DNA of 64,000 nucleotides from Sphingomonas phyllosphaerae (GTDB lineage: Bacteria > Pseudomonadota > Alphaproteobacteria > Sphingomonadales > Sphingomonadaceae), in assembly GCF_029623345.1 (NCBI RefSeq), contig NZ_JAPYKH010000014.1, positions 41,966 through 105,965 on the forward strand, given 5' to 3'. The notes below the pieces were generated by a model. It searched no databases. It saw only the letters and a list, made by a program, of their open reading frames with translations, and had not been told where the DNA came from. How positions within the stretch are numbered: position 1 is the first letter of the stretch; every line of letters begins with the position of its first letter. The translations under genes and the position numbers were made by a program. Below, in pieces: positions 7,581 through 15,353 of the stretch.

Positions 7581-8300
7581 ATGACTCCCGGCATGTTCCT
7601 CGACCCCGCCGCGCTCGCGATCGTGTTCGGCGGCACCGCGCTCGCCGCGGCGCTGCGTACCCCGGCGCGCGACCTCGGCCGCGCGCTGCTCGCGCTGCGC
7701 GTGCTGCCCCGCCGCCGCTTCCGCGCCGACACGCGGCTCGACCAGATCGCCGCGCTCAGCCGCATCGCCGCGCGCCACGGCGTCCATGCGCTCGACCGCA
7801 GCATAATCCACGATACCGACGTCGCCGCCGCCGTAGCACTGATCGTCGACGGCGCGCAGCCGCAGGCGGTGGTCGACTCGCTCGACACCGCACGTCGCGC
7901 CCGCATCGAGCGCCACCGCCTCGTCATCGACTGCTGGAACGGGGCGGCGGAGGCCGCCCCCGCACTTGGCATGGTCGGTACTTTGGTCGGACTGGTGGCG
8001 ATGTTCACGCGGATGAGCGATCCGAGCGCGATCGGCGCCGCGATGGCGGTGGCGCTGCTCGCCACCCTATATGGTGCGCTGCTCGCCAACCTCGTCGCCA
8101 TGCCGATCGCCACCCGGCTGCGCGCCGCCGCCCGCGCCGAGGCGATCGAGCGCGCCCGCCTCGTCGCAGCGCTGGCTGAACTCGCCGCGCGCGAGGCGCC
8201 GCGCGTGCGCGCGGGCGGGCGGTTCCCGTCCGAGCCGGTCGCCATCGCAGACGACGAGGCCGAGGACGCCGAGCACGCGCCGCGCGAGCGAGCGGCATGA
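7581..8300 (+). CDS. MotA/PomA-like flagellar stator protein lacking the first transmembrane helix
   Basis: A 239-residue MotA/TolQ/ExbB-type protein. Residues 126-170 (APALGMVGTLVGLVAMF, then AMAVALLATLYGALLANLV) closely match helices 3 and 4 of Vibrio PomA, the Na+- or H+-driven stator subunit. Residues 5-26 (MFLDPAALAIVFGGTALAAA) match PomA helix 2. The helix-1 segment that normally precedes this is missing, and upstream in-frame sequence is not hydrophobic, so only three membrane segments are predicted. It overlaps the MotB-like gene by four bases. ATG 7581 is used; ATG 7593 is possible. Confidence 0.82.
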   Translation: MTPGMFLDPAALAIVFGGTALAAALRTPARDLGRALLALRVLPRRRFRADTRLDQIAALSRIAARHGVHALDRSIIHDTDVAAAVALIVDGAQPQAVVDSLDTARRARIERHRLVIDCWNGAAEAAPALGMVGTLVGLVAMFTRMSDPSAIGAAMAVALLATLYGALLANLVAMPIATRLRAAARAEAIERARLVAALAELAAREAPRVRAGGRFPSEPVAIADDEAEDAEHAPRERAA

Positions 8301-8818
8301 GCGACGACGAGCTGCTCGCCGACGACGCGCCCGCGCGCGCGCTGTGGCTGATGACGCTGGCCGATCTCGCGCTGCTGCTGGTCGGCTTCTTCGTGCTGCT
8401 CCAGGCCAACCAGCAGCTCGACCCGCGAGCGCTCGCGGCCGGACTGGCGGAGGGCTTCGGCGCCGAGGCGCCCGCGGCGATGCCGGTGGCGAGCTACGGG
8501 GTGAGCGGCTTCGCGCCCGGCAGTGCGACGCCGCCCGGCACCCCCGCCGGCCTCGCCGCCTGGGCACGCGCCGAGCTGCGCGATCCGCGCGTGAGCCTGA
8601 CCGTCACCGGAGCGACCGACGGCACCATCGCGGATGTCGACCCGCACTCACGCAGCGCCACCCTCCTCGCCGCCGATCGCGCGCGCGCGGTCGCCGCGGC
8701 GCTCGCCGCCGCGGGCGTGCCCGACACGCGGCTCGGCCTCGCCACCGCGGTGCGCCCCGGCCGCCGCCAGGTACTCGTCACGCTCGCCTTCGCGGGCGAA
8801 CAAGGAAAGAAGCCATGA
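8297..8818 (+). CDS. MotB/PomB-like stator protein, short form
   Basis: A 173-residue partner of the preceding gene. Residues 16-38 (LWLMTLADLALLLVGFFVLL) form the single membrane helix of MotB, with Asp23 at the position of the proton-binding aspartate (MotB TFADLM motif). The C-terminal half carries an OmpA-like fragment (AADRARAVAAALAAAGVPDT) that would anchor to peptidoglycan. MotB is usually about 250-310 residues, so the linker/plug region and part of the OmpA fold are reduced. It is coupled to both neighbours by ATGA overlaps. Confidence 0.8.
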   Translation: MSDDELLADDAPARALWLMTLADLALLLVGFFVLLQANQQLDPRALAAGLAEGFGAEAPAAMPVASYGVSGFAPGSATPPGTPAGLAAWARAELRDPRVSLTVTGATDGTIADVDPHSRSATLLAADRARAVAAALAAAGVPDTRLGLATAVRPGRRQVLVTLAFAGEQGKKP

Positions 8819-9330
8819 TCGCCGCCCTCCTCCTCGCCGCCGCCGCGACCGGCGCCGGCTTCCAGGACACCGCCGCACTCGACCGCGCGGTTGCCGCCTT
8901 CACCGCACGCCCGATCGGTAGCGAGGGCGGCGCGCGCGCGCCGGTCGACGCGCGGCTGCGCCTCGCCGCCTGCCCGATGGTGACGATGTCGTGGCGCACC
9001 GAGGTGCATGACGCGGTCGTGATCGCCTGCGCCGGTCCGGCGTGGCGCCTGTTCGTCCCCGTGATCGCGCCGCCGCGCCCCAGCGGCGTGGTGGCCTCGC
9101 GCGCCGCCGCCGCCGCGGTGCCGGTGCGCGCCGACCCGGTGATCCGCCGCGGCGACGCGGTGACGATCGAGGCGGGCAGCGACGGCTTTGCGATCACGCG
9201 CGAGGGCGTGGCGATCGCCGACGCCGCTCCCGGCGCGCGCGTGATGATCAAGGTCGACGACGCGCCGCGCCCGGTGCAGGCAGTGGCGGTCGAGGCGGGG
9301 CGCGCGACGCTGCCCGGCTGGCCCGAATGA
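8815..9330 (+). CDS. flgA: flagella basal body P-ring formation chaperone FlgA
   Basis: A 171-residue periplasmic chaperone for P-ring (FlgI) assembly. It has a short N-terminal secretion signal (MIAALLLAAAATGAG), then a SAF domain containing the family block ADPVIRRGDAVTIEAGSDGF, and ends GRATLPGWPE. Two cysteines (in LRLAACPM and VIACAGPAW) match the disulfide region of FlgA. The ATG at 8815 has AAGGAAAGAAGCC just upstream and overlaps the MotB-like stop. Confidence 0.88.
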   Translation: MIAALLLAAAATGAGFQDTAALDRAVAAFTARPIGSEGGARAPVDARLRLAACPMVTMSWRTEVHDAVVIACAGPAWRLFVPVIAPPRPSGVVASRAAAAAVPVRADPVIRRGDAVTIEAGSDGFAITREGVAIADAAPGARVMIKVDDAPRPVQAVAVEAGRATLPGWPE

Positions 9331-9348
9331 GCGGCGATAAAAAAGTCC

Positions 9349-9375
9349 TAAAGTTGCGCCACGGCCTGTCGTTTT
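9349..9375 (+). promoter_or_regulatory. weak candidate sigma-28 promoter before flgM
   Basis: TAAA at 9349, a 15-base spacer, then GTCGTTTT at 9368-9375, compared with the flagellar sigma-28 form TAAA-N15-GCCGATAA. The -35 and spacing are exact, but only four of the eight -10 bases match. flgM is often driven by FliA in other bacteria, which is the only other support. Confidence 0.3.
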
Positions 9376-9408
9376 TCCCGATGTCCACGGGGACCGACAG
9401 GTGCAGAG

Positions 9409-9705
9409 ATGGTGGAAGCGGTAGGAACATCGACGATCAAGGCGAACGACCTGCGGGTCGCCAGCGTGTCGCGCGTCAGCGCGCTGACGCCGGCCGCCCC
9501 GCTGGCCGCGAACAACGCGACGACCGCGACCGCGGCGCCGCAGACGCTCGCCAAGTCGCTCGCGGCCGAGCCGCCGGTCGACGGGGATCGGGTGCAGCAG
9601 ATCAAGACCGCGATCGCCAACGGCACCTTCCCGCTCTCGCCCGCGACCATCGCGGACCAGTTCATCGCACTTCGTTTCGACTGGATGGCCAATGAACAGG
9701 CGTGA
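9409..9705 (+). CDS. flgM: anti-sigma-28 factor FlgM
   Basis: A 98-residue small protein with a disordered Ala/Thr-rich front and the FlgM C-terminal core VDGDRVQQIKTAIANGTFPL, then SPATIADQFIAL, which binds FliA. In the known circuit FlgM holds FliA inactive until the hook is finished and FlgM is exported. The fliA gene is at 13084, so both partners are in this locus. The GAGATGGTGGAAG context leaves the ATG at 9409 as the only sensible start. It overlaps flgN by 14 bases. Confidence 0.9.
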   Translation: MVEAVGTSTIKANDLRVASVSRVSALTPAAPLAANNATTATAAPQTLAKSLAAEPPVDGDRVQQIKTAIANGTFPLSPATIADQFIALRFDWMANEQA

Positions 9706-10003
9706 CGCACTGGTGCGCGTGATCGACATGCTCCACGCCGAGATCGCGGCGCTCAAGGCGAACGACATGACCGGGCTGGAGCGCGCCACCGGCAACAAGC
9801 TGCGCGCAATCGAGACGCTCAAGGCGCTCGGCGACGGCCCGGCGGATGCGGAGCTGCGCGGGCTGGTCGAGGAGGCCGACCGGCTCAACGACACGTGCCG
9901 GATCTACGTCAACCTGATGGCGGCAAATGTCCGCCGCCGCCTGCAACTTCTTTCCGGCCAGAACGGCGGCGCCTATGGCCGCGCGGGCCTCGCCTACGCC
10001 TGA
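9692..10003 (+). CDS. flgN: FlgN-type export chaperone for hook-associated proteins
   Basis: A 103-residue all-helical protein with FlgN-like heptads: IDMLHAEIAALKANDMTGLE at residues 11-30 and LVEEADRLNDTCRIYVN near residues 57-73. FlgN chaperones FlgK and FlgL to the export gate in model species. Placement right after flgM, as in many proteobacteria, supports the call; the sequence itself is weakly diagnostic. Confidence 0.72.
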   Translation: MNRRDALVRVIDMLHAEIAALKANDMTGLERATGNKLRAIETLKALGDGPADAELRGLVEEADRLNDTCRIYVNLMAANVRRRLQLLSGQNGGAYGRAGLAYA

Positions 10004-10030
10004 AGGGCGCGCCTTCATCTCACACGCTGT

Positions 10031-10060
10031 TCCCCGGTACAGGCCGGGGCCCAGTTGGGG
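10031..10060. repeat. REP-like palindrome (CCCCGG type)
   Basis: CCCCGG and CCGGGG arms around TACAGG are followed by CCCAGTTGGGG. The CCAGTTGG tail is shared with the copies at 32311 and 40138. Confidence 0.65.
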
Positions 10061-10080
10061 GACGTCTAGCAGGTACTCCC

Positions 10081-10098
10081 CCTCCCCTTCAGGGGAGG
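10081..10098. repeat. GC-rich hairpin downstream of flgN
   Basis: CCTCCCC and GGGGAGG arms enclose a 4-base TTCA loop. There is no T-run, so it may be a repeat or an inefficient terminator that separates flgN from the next sigma-54 unit. Confidence 0.5.
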
Positions 10099-10125
10099 GA
10101 CCAAAGCACAACTCGCGCCCCCATC

Positions 10126-10140
10126 TGGCACGCCTCTTGC
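10126..10140 (+). promoter_or_regulatory. sigma-54 promoter of the transglycosylase gene
   Basis: TGGCAC-GCCTC-TTGC is a perfect sigma-54 element. The expected transcription start is 10152, one base before the ATG at 10153. No other plausible start codon exists for several residues into the protein, so the transcript looks leaderless. Spacing to the ATG is identical to that of the motor-gene promoter at 7554. Confidence 0.87.
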
Positions 10141-10152
10141 TGCACGCAAGAC

Positions 10153-11019
10153 ATGACCGTTTCCGCGCTCACCCAGGCCACCGGCCGCGTTACCTCCGCG
10201 ATCCAGCGCGCGGCGCAGCGCACCGGCGTCGACTTCAACTATCTCCTCGGCCAGGCCAAGATCGAGAGCGGGCTCAACGCCAGCGCGCGCGCCAGCACCT
10301 CGTCGGCCTCGGGCCTGTACCAGTTCGTCGAGCAGAGCTGGCTCGCGGTGGTCAAGAAGCACGGCAGCGAGCATGGCCTCGGCTGGGCGGCGGACAGCAT
10401 CCAGCAGTCGGGCGGACGCTTCACCGTCAGCGGCGGCAACCGCGCCGCGGTGCTGGGGCTGCGCAACGATCCCGAGGTCGCCTCGCTGATGGCGGCCGAG
10501 CATGCCAGCGACAACAAGGACGCGATCGAGGCGTCGACCGGGCGCGCGGCGACCGGCACCGACCTTTATATGGCGCACTTCCTCGGGCTGGGCGGCGCGC
10601 GCACCTTCCTCTCGGCGATGCAGAGCAACCCGGAGCGCAGCGCCGCGTCGCTCTTCCCCGCCGCCGCGCGCGCCAACCGTGGCGTCTTCTTCGACAGCGA
10701 CGGCAGCGCGCGCTCGCTCGGCGAGGTGTACCAGCGCTTCGCCGGCAAGCTCGGCGACGGCGCCGCGTCGGTCGGCGGGACCACCCCGTCCGACCGGCTG
10801 CAGTTCGCCGCACAGGCGCTGGCGATGGGCGACGAGAACACCGTCGTCACCGGCGCGGGCGAGAGCGCGACCGATGCGCTCGCCTGGGCCCGATCGACGC
10901 TGGGCCAATCGACGCTCGGCCAAATCAAGGGCAACCAGGCGCAGCAGGCCAGCCTGCTCCGCCCCACCCCCGCCAATGCGCGGCTCGCCTACATGATGCT
11001 CGCGCGGATGGGGAACTGA
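10153..11019 (+). CDS. lytic transglycosylase, probably the flagellar peptidoglycan-cutting enzyme
   Basis: A 288-residue protein with an N-terminal SLT-like fold. GVDFNYLLGQAKIESGLN holds the catalytic Glu (in IESG), followed by SASGLYQFVEQSW and later GTDLYMAHFLGLGGA. The C-terminal third is Ala/Gln-rich without a known domain, and no signal peptide is seen. Such proteins open the peptidoglycan for the rod, and here the FlgJ-type gene has no muramidase domain. It has its own sigma-54 promoter and lies five bases upstream of flhA. The flagellar role is inferred from context. Confidence 0.87.
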   Translation: MTVSALTQATGRVTSAIQRAAQRTGVDFNYLLGQAKIESGLNASARASTSSASGLYQFVEQSWLAVVKKHGSEHGLGWAADSIQQSGGRFTVSGGNRAAVLGLRNDPEVASLMAAEHASDNKDAIEASTGRAATGTDLYMAHFLGLGGARTFLSAMQSNPERSAASLFPAAARANRGVFFDSDGSARSLGEVYQRFAGKLGDGAASVGGTTPSDRLQFAAQALAMGDENTVVTGAGESATDALAWARSTLGQSTLGQIKGNQAQQASLLRPTPANARLAYMMLARMGN

Positions 11020-11023
11020 TCCG

Positions 11024-13087
11024 ATGAAGTTGCTCAGCCATGCGCGCCAGGCCGCGCTGCCCTTCGCGATCCTGCTGCTCGTCGTCCTCATGGTGGTGCC
11101 GATCCCGGCCTTCATGCTCGACGTGTTCTTCATCATGAACATCACGATCAGCCTCGCGGTGCTGATGGTCGCGCTCAACGCCGAGAAGCCGCTCGACTTC
11201 TCGTCCTTCCCGACGGTGCTGCTGTTCGCGACCCTGTTCCGGCTCGGCCTCAACGTCGCGTCGACGCGCATCGTGCTGGTCCATGGCCATACCGGCTCGG
11301 CCGCGGCGGGGCATGTGATCGAGGCGTTCGGCTCGTTCGTGATCGGCGGCGACTATGTCGTCGGCCTGTTCGTCTTCGCGATCATCGTCATCATCAACCT
11401 GATCGTGGTCACCAAGGGCGCCGGCCGCGTCTCCGAAGTGTCGGCGCGCTTCACGCTCGACGCGTTGCCCGGCAAGCAGATGGCGATCGACGCCGACCTC
11501 AACGCCGGCCTGATCACTCCCGACGACGCCAAGAAGCGCCGCGTCGAGGTCGCCACCGAGGCCGACTTCTACGGCTCGATGGACGGTTCGTCCAAGTTCG
11601 TGAAGGGCGACGCGGTCGCCGGCCTGCTGATCCTTGCCGCCAACATCGTCGGCGGGCTGATCCTCGGCCCGGTCAGCCACGGGCTGACCATCGCCAAGGC
11701 GGCGCAGGCGTACACGATGCTGGCGATCGGTGACGCGCTGGTGGCGCAGGTGCCCGCGCTGCTGCTGTCGATCGCCGCCGCCTCGATCGTCACCCGAGTC
11801 AGCTCGGACAAGGACCTCGCCGGCCAGATCGGCGGCCAGTTCGGCTCGGCGCGCACCTGGGCGCCGGTGGCGGTGATCCTGACGCTGCTGGGGCTGCTGC
11901 CCGGCATGCCGCACTTCGTCATCCTGCCGCTCGCCGCCCTCGCCGGCTTCGCCGCGTGGAAGCTGCACCAGATCGCCAAGCGCCCCAAGTTCGTCGAGGC
12001 TCCCGCCGCGGTCGAGCAGCCCGATCCGTCCAAGATCGGCTGGGACGAAGTGACCGAGGCGATGATGGTCAACCTCGACGTCGGCTACGGCCTGGTGCCG
12101 CTGGTCGACGAGCGCCGCGGCGCGCCGCTGATGAGCCGCCTCACCGGCGTGCGCCGCCAGCTGAGCAAGGAGCTGGGCTTCGTCGTGCCGCAGGTGCGCG
12201 TGCGCGACGACATCAACCTGGCGCCCTACACCTATCGCGTGATGCTGGGCGGCGTGTGCGTCGGCGAGGACCAGGTCTCGCCCGACGAGATGCTGGCGCT
12301 CGACACCGGCCAGGGCTTCGGCGAGCTGATCGGCAAGAAGGCCAAGGACCCGACCTTCGGGCTCGACGCGACCTGGATCTCGCCGGGCGACGCCGATGCC
12401 GCGACCGGCCAGGGCTATCTGGTCGTCGACGCCGGCACCGTCATGGCGACCCACCTCAATCACGCGCTCGGCGCCAATGCCGCCGACCTGCTCGGTGCCG
12501 ACGAGGTGCAGTCGCTGCTCGACGGGCTCAAGGAGCGCGCGCCGCAGCTGGCCGCCGCCCTCGCCCCGCTGCCGCAGACCGCCCTGGTGGCGGTGCTCAA
12601 GGGGCTGCTGTCCGAGGGCATCCAGCTGCGCGAGTTCCGCCGCATCGCCGCCGCCATCTCGATGGCCGCGCAGAAGACGCACGACCCGGTCGAGCTGATC
12701 GAGCTGATCCGCCCCGAGCTCGGCCCGCTGATCATCGCCAAGCTGGCCGGTGTGCGCGAGCCGCTGCGCGTCATGACGCTGGAGGGCGGGCTGGAGCAAT
12801 TGCTCGGCCAGGGGCTGCGCAGCGATCCCAGCCGCCAGGTGATCGAGCCCGAGCTCGGCCGCCGTATCGTCGACGCGCTCCAGGATGCGGCGCAGCCGCT
12901 GATGGCGGAGGCCAAGCCGTTCGCGCTCGTCGTGCAGCCCGCGATCCGAGTCGCGGTCCGCAAACTCATCCGCACCGTTCTTCCGGATACCCCTGTCATG
13001 AGCTTCTTCGAAGTGCCCGAGGACAAGGCCGTCGAGGTCGTTGCGATCATCGGCGGCCAGCACCAGCCGCAGGCGCTGGCGGCATGA
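11024..13087 (+). CDS. flhA: flagellar type III export gate protein FlhA
   Basis: A 687-residue inner-membrane export gate, the normal length. Residues 1-320 carry about eight membrane helices, with the FHIPEP-family block ATLFRLGLNVASTRIVL and the cytoplasmic stretch GRVSEVSARFTLDALPGKQM. The C-terminal domain contains NLDVGYGLVPLVD and the late LEQLLGQGLRSDPSRQVIEP segment. It handles rod, hook and filament substrates encoded here. The stop TGA overlaps the ATG of fliA. Confidence 0.98.
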   Translation: MKLLSHARQAALPFAILLLVVLMVVPIPAFMLDVFFIMNITISLAVLMVALNAEKPLDFSSFPTVLLFATLFRLGLNVASTRIVLVHGHTGSAAAGHVIEAFGSFVIGGDYVVGLFVFAIIVIINLIVVTKGAGRVSEVSARFTLDALPGKQMAIDADLNAGLITPDDAKKRRVEVATEADFYGSMDGSSKFVKGDAVAGLLILAANIVGGLILGPVSHGLTIAKAAQAYTMLAIGDALVAQVPALLLSIAAASIVTRVSSDKDLAGQIGGQFGSARTWAPVAVILTLLGLLPGMPHFVILPLAALAGFAAWKLHQIAKRPKFVEAPAAVEQPDPSKIGWDEVTEAMMVNLDVGYGLVPLVDERRGAPLMSRLTGVRRQLSKELGFVVPQVRVRDDINLAPYTYRVMLGGVCVGEDQVSPDEMLALDTGQGFGELIGKKAKDPTFGLDATWISPGDADAATGQGYLVVDAGTVMATHLNHALGANAADLLGADEVQSLLDGLKERAPQLAAALAPLPQTALVAVLKGLLSEGIQLREFRRIAAAISMAAQKTHDPVELIELIRPELGPLIIAKLAGVREPLRVMTLEGGLEQLLGQGLRSDPSRQVIEPELGRRIVDALQDAAQPLMAEAKPFALVVQPAIRVAVRKLIRTVLPDTPVMSFFEVPEDKAVEVVAIIGGQHQPQALAA

Positions 13088-13863
13088 GCGCCGAGCCGAT
13101 GCGCGGCGCCTTCGCCGCCGCCCAACCCGCAACTGCCGCCGCCCCCGCAGCCATGACAGCGCCGCTGACCTACTCGCGCCCGCGCAAGCGCGACGAGAAC
13201 GCGCTGGTGCAGCAGCATCTGCCGCTCGTCCGCCGGCTGGCGTGGCACGTCCACGGCTCGGTCTCGACCGCGATCGAGGTAGAGGATCTGGTCCAGGTCG
13301 GGTTGGTCGCCTTGGTCGAGGCGGTCACCGCCTTCGAGGACCGCGGCCAGGTGACGCTCAAGCAATATCTCGTGACGCGGCTGCGCGGCGCGATGATCGA
13401 CGAGCTGCGCCGCCACGCCGCGATGACGCGCGGCGCGATCCGCCGCAAGCGCGAGTACGCCCGCGCGGTCAACCAGCTCAGCCACGAATTCGGCCGAGCC
13501 CCGAGCGACCGCGAGCTCGCCGCCAGGCTCGAGGTGACGCCCGAGAAGCTGCGCACCGACTATGCCGCCGCCGAGGCGGTGCGCTACGAGTCGATCGACG
13601 AGGTCTATGCTGACGACCAGCCGTGGTTCGCCAGCGACACGCCCGACGCGTTCGAGCAGCTGTCCGAGGCGCAGACGCGCGACCGGCTGATCGCCGCGAT
13701 TGCCTCCTTGCCCGAGCGCGAGCAAATGGTGATCCAGCTCTATCACGTCGAGGAACTCAACCTCGAGGAGATCGGCCAGGTGCTCGGCGTTGGCGCCGCG
13801 CGCGTCTGCCAGATCAAATCGAGCGCACACGCGCGATTGAAGAAGGCGATGACGCGCGGCTGA
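13084..13863 (+). CDS. fliA: RNA polymerase sigma-28 factor FliA
   Basis: A 259-residue flagellar sigma factor with an unusually long Ala-rich front before RPRKRDENALVQQHLPLVRR. Region 2 includes IEVEDLVQVGLVALVEAV, followed by LKQYLVTRLRGAMIDELR. Region 4 ends LPEREQMVIQLYHVEELNLE then IGQVLGVGAARVCQIKSS. FliA transcribes late flagellar genes and is held by FlgM (9409). The ATG at 13084 overlaps the flhA stop; an internal ATG near 13153 could also serve, removing 23 weakly conserved residues. Confidence 0.95.
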   Translation: MSAEPMRGAFAAAQPATAAAPAAMTAPLTYSRPRKRDENALVQQHLPLVRRLAWHVHGSVSTAIEVEDLVQVGLVALVEAVTAFEDRGQVTLKQYLVTRLRGAMIDELRRHAAMTRGAIRRKREYARAVNQLSHEFGRAPSDRELAARLEVTPEKLRTDYAAAEAVRYESIDEVYADDQPWFASDTPDAFEQLSEAQTRDRLIAAIASLPEREQMVIQLYHVEELNLEEIGQVLGVGAARVCQIKSSAHARLKKAMTRG

Positions 13864-13925
13864 GCCGGCGGATCGCGGCGCGGTCACGGGCGTTGCCCCG
13901 CGACCATGTTCGCGAGGAGTCGTCG

Positions 13926-14078
13926 ATGACCGATCCACGCCAGCCCGACCCCGCCGCCGCGCCGCTCACCGAGCCGGAGCGCGACCGTGATGCTCCGGCC
14001 GATCCGAACGGCGACCAGCTCCCGGATGGCGAGCCCGATGACAATCCCGACGACCTCACGGTACAGGGCGGGGAGTGA
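13926..14078 (+). CDS. small acidic hypothetical protein
   Basis: A 50-residue Pro/Asp/Glu-rich peptide (starts MTDPRQPDPAAAPLTEPERD) with GAGGAG placed seven bases before the ATG. It follows fliA by 62 bases. No domain is recognised; the composition suggests disorder. Sphingomonads carry many such short acidic ORFs. Confidence 0.5.
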   Translation: MTDPRQPDPAAAPLTEPERDRDAPADPNGDQLPDGEPDDNPDDLTVQGGE

Positions 14079-14319
14079 CAGGGCGCAAAGACGCCGGAGG
14101 GCCGCCGGCGCTGCTCTCGCGAAGGAATAGATCCCGGCTCACGGCCGGATGACGGAAGAGGCTCACATAGATACCCTTCTCCGCACGGCCAAAGGCGGAT
14201 TGCGCCTCGGCATGGTATAGGGTGGAGCACATGGTGAGCTGGGGGCGCGGGTCACCGGGATAACGCTGACGACGCTTTTCCTGCCACTAGGCGCGCCGGC
14301 TTCCCCTCGCCGACGCGAT

Positions 14320-15177
14320 CTACCCGTCCAGCTGCTGCACCGCCGCATTCCACTTGGCGACGTTGGCGCGCGCTTCCTGCACGAAGGCGGAGCGCTTGAC
14401 GGCACCGAGGAACAGGTCGGCGAACCACTTGCCGGGATTGCGCAAGGGGCGCTCGAACTGGATCAGCAGCACCACCCGGGTGCCAGCGGTGTCGTTCCAC
14501 ACCTCGTGGCGGTAGGTGTCGTCGAACACCAGGGTCTCGCCCTCAGCCCAGCGCACGACGCGATCGTCCACGCGCATCCGCACGTCACCGTCGCGTGGCA
14601 CGATCAGACCGAGATGGCAGGTGATCAGCCCTTTGGTGACGCCGCGATGGTCGGGGATGTGAGTCCCCGGCGCGAGGATCGAGAAGAAGGCCGAGTTGAG
14701 CCCCGGGATCTGCTCGATCACCTTCTGCGTGCGCGGGCAGCGCGCCAGATTGTCGTGGATGGGATAGCCGTAGCCGTAGAGGAAAAAGGAGCGCCACTTG
14801 TTGACCTCGGCGATGGCGCGATGATCGGGCGAAATCGTCGCCAGGCTGGGCGCCGCGTTGCCGAATAGCGCGACGGCGCGGGCCTCGTCGCGAATCACTT
14901 CCCAATGCTCGCGCAGCAGCGCGGTCCAGGCGAAGTCGCGCACGTCGAGCACGGGATCGTTTGGTACCAGCGACGAACCCGCGATCAGCCGGTCGAACAC
15001 GCCGCGCAGATGCTTGCCAAGGCGGATCAGCAGAGGGCGGTTGGCGTCGGCCACCATCGCCGCGCCGGATACGGGCGCCCCCGAGATCACGTTGAGATCG
15101 GGCACCAGCACCGCATCGGCGGCATCGTCGCTGTCCTGCCACATCCGCGCCTGTGCCAACCGGCTGTCGTGCTTCAT
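14320..15177 (-). CDS. aspartyl/asparaginyl beta-hydroxylase family dioxygenase
   Basis: A 285-residue Fe(II)/2-oxoglutarate-dependent oxygenase of the AspH/LpxO family. The metal-binding segment PGTHIPDHRGVTKGLITCHL and the later FDDTYRHEVWNDT with its distal His are in the usual order, followed by the VVLLIQFERP strand. LpxO members hydroxylate the lipid A secondary acyl chain, but substrate cannot be told from sequence. The ATG at 15177 has GAGGA seven bases before it; a GTG at 15225 would add 16 charged residues. It is divergent from the M16 gene. Confidence 0.85.
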   Translation of the reverse strand: MKHDSRLAQARMWQDSDDAADAVLVPDLNVISGAPVSGAAMVADANRPLLIRLGKHLRGVFDRLIAGSSLVPNDPVLDVRDFAWTALLREHWEVIRDEARAVALFGNAAPSLATISPDHRAIAEVNKWRSFFLYGYGYPIHDNLARCPRTQKVIEQIPGLNSAFFSILAPGTHIPDHRGVTKGLITCHLGLIVPRDGDVRMRVDDRVVRWAEGETLVFDDTYRHEVWNDTAGTRVVLLIQFERPLRNPGKWFADLFLGAVKRSAFVQEARANVAKWNAAVQQLDG

Positions 15178-15353
15178 CAAACCGTCCTCGTCGCGGTCGC
15201 GCACGGGCAACCGCTTGTCCTTCACGCAAAAGCTAAACCCGCATCAAGACGAAAACGTGGCATTCGCTTGGCAAAGGCTTGCTCGGGCACGGGAAAGGAT
15301 CGTTTCACTGGCGTGAGTTGCCGCCAGCTCGCGGCCGCCCTACAAGCGAGGTT

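Noticed and set aside
9349..9375. A confident sigma-28 promoter before flgM
   Set aside because: The -10 matches only four of eight bases, so it is kept only as a low-confidence feature.
10925..13132. 735-codon open frame antisense to flhA
   Set aside because: Arises from the GC-rich third-position bias opposite flhA; no domain pattern, and Arg/Asp/His-rich composition typical of shadow frames.
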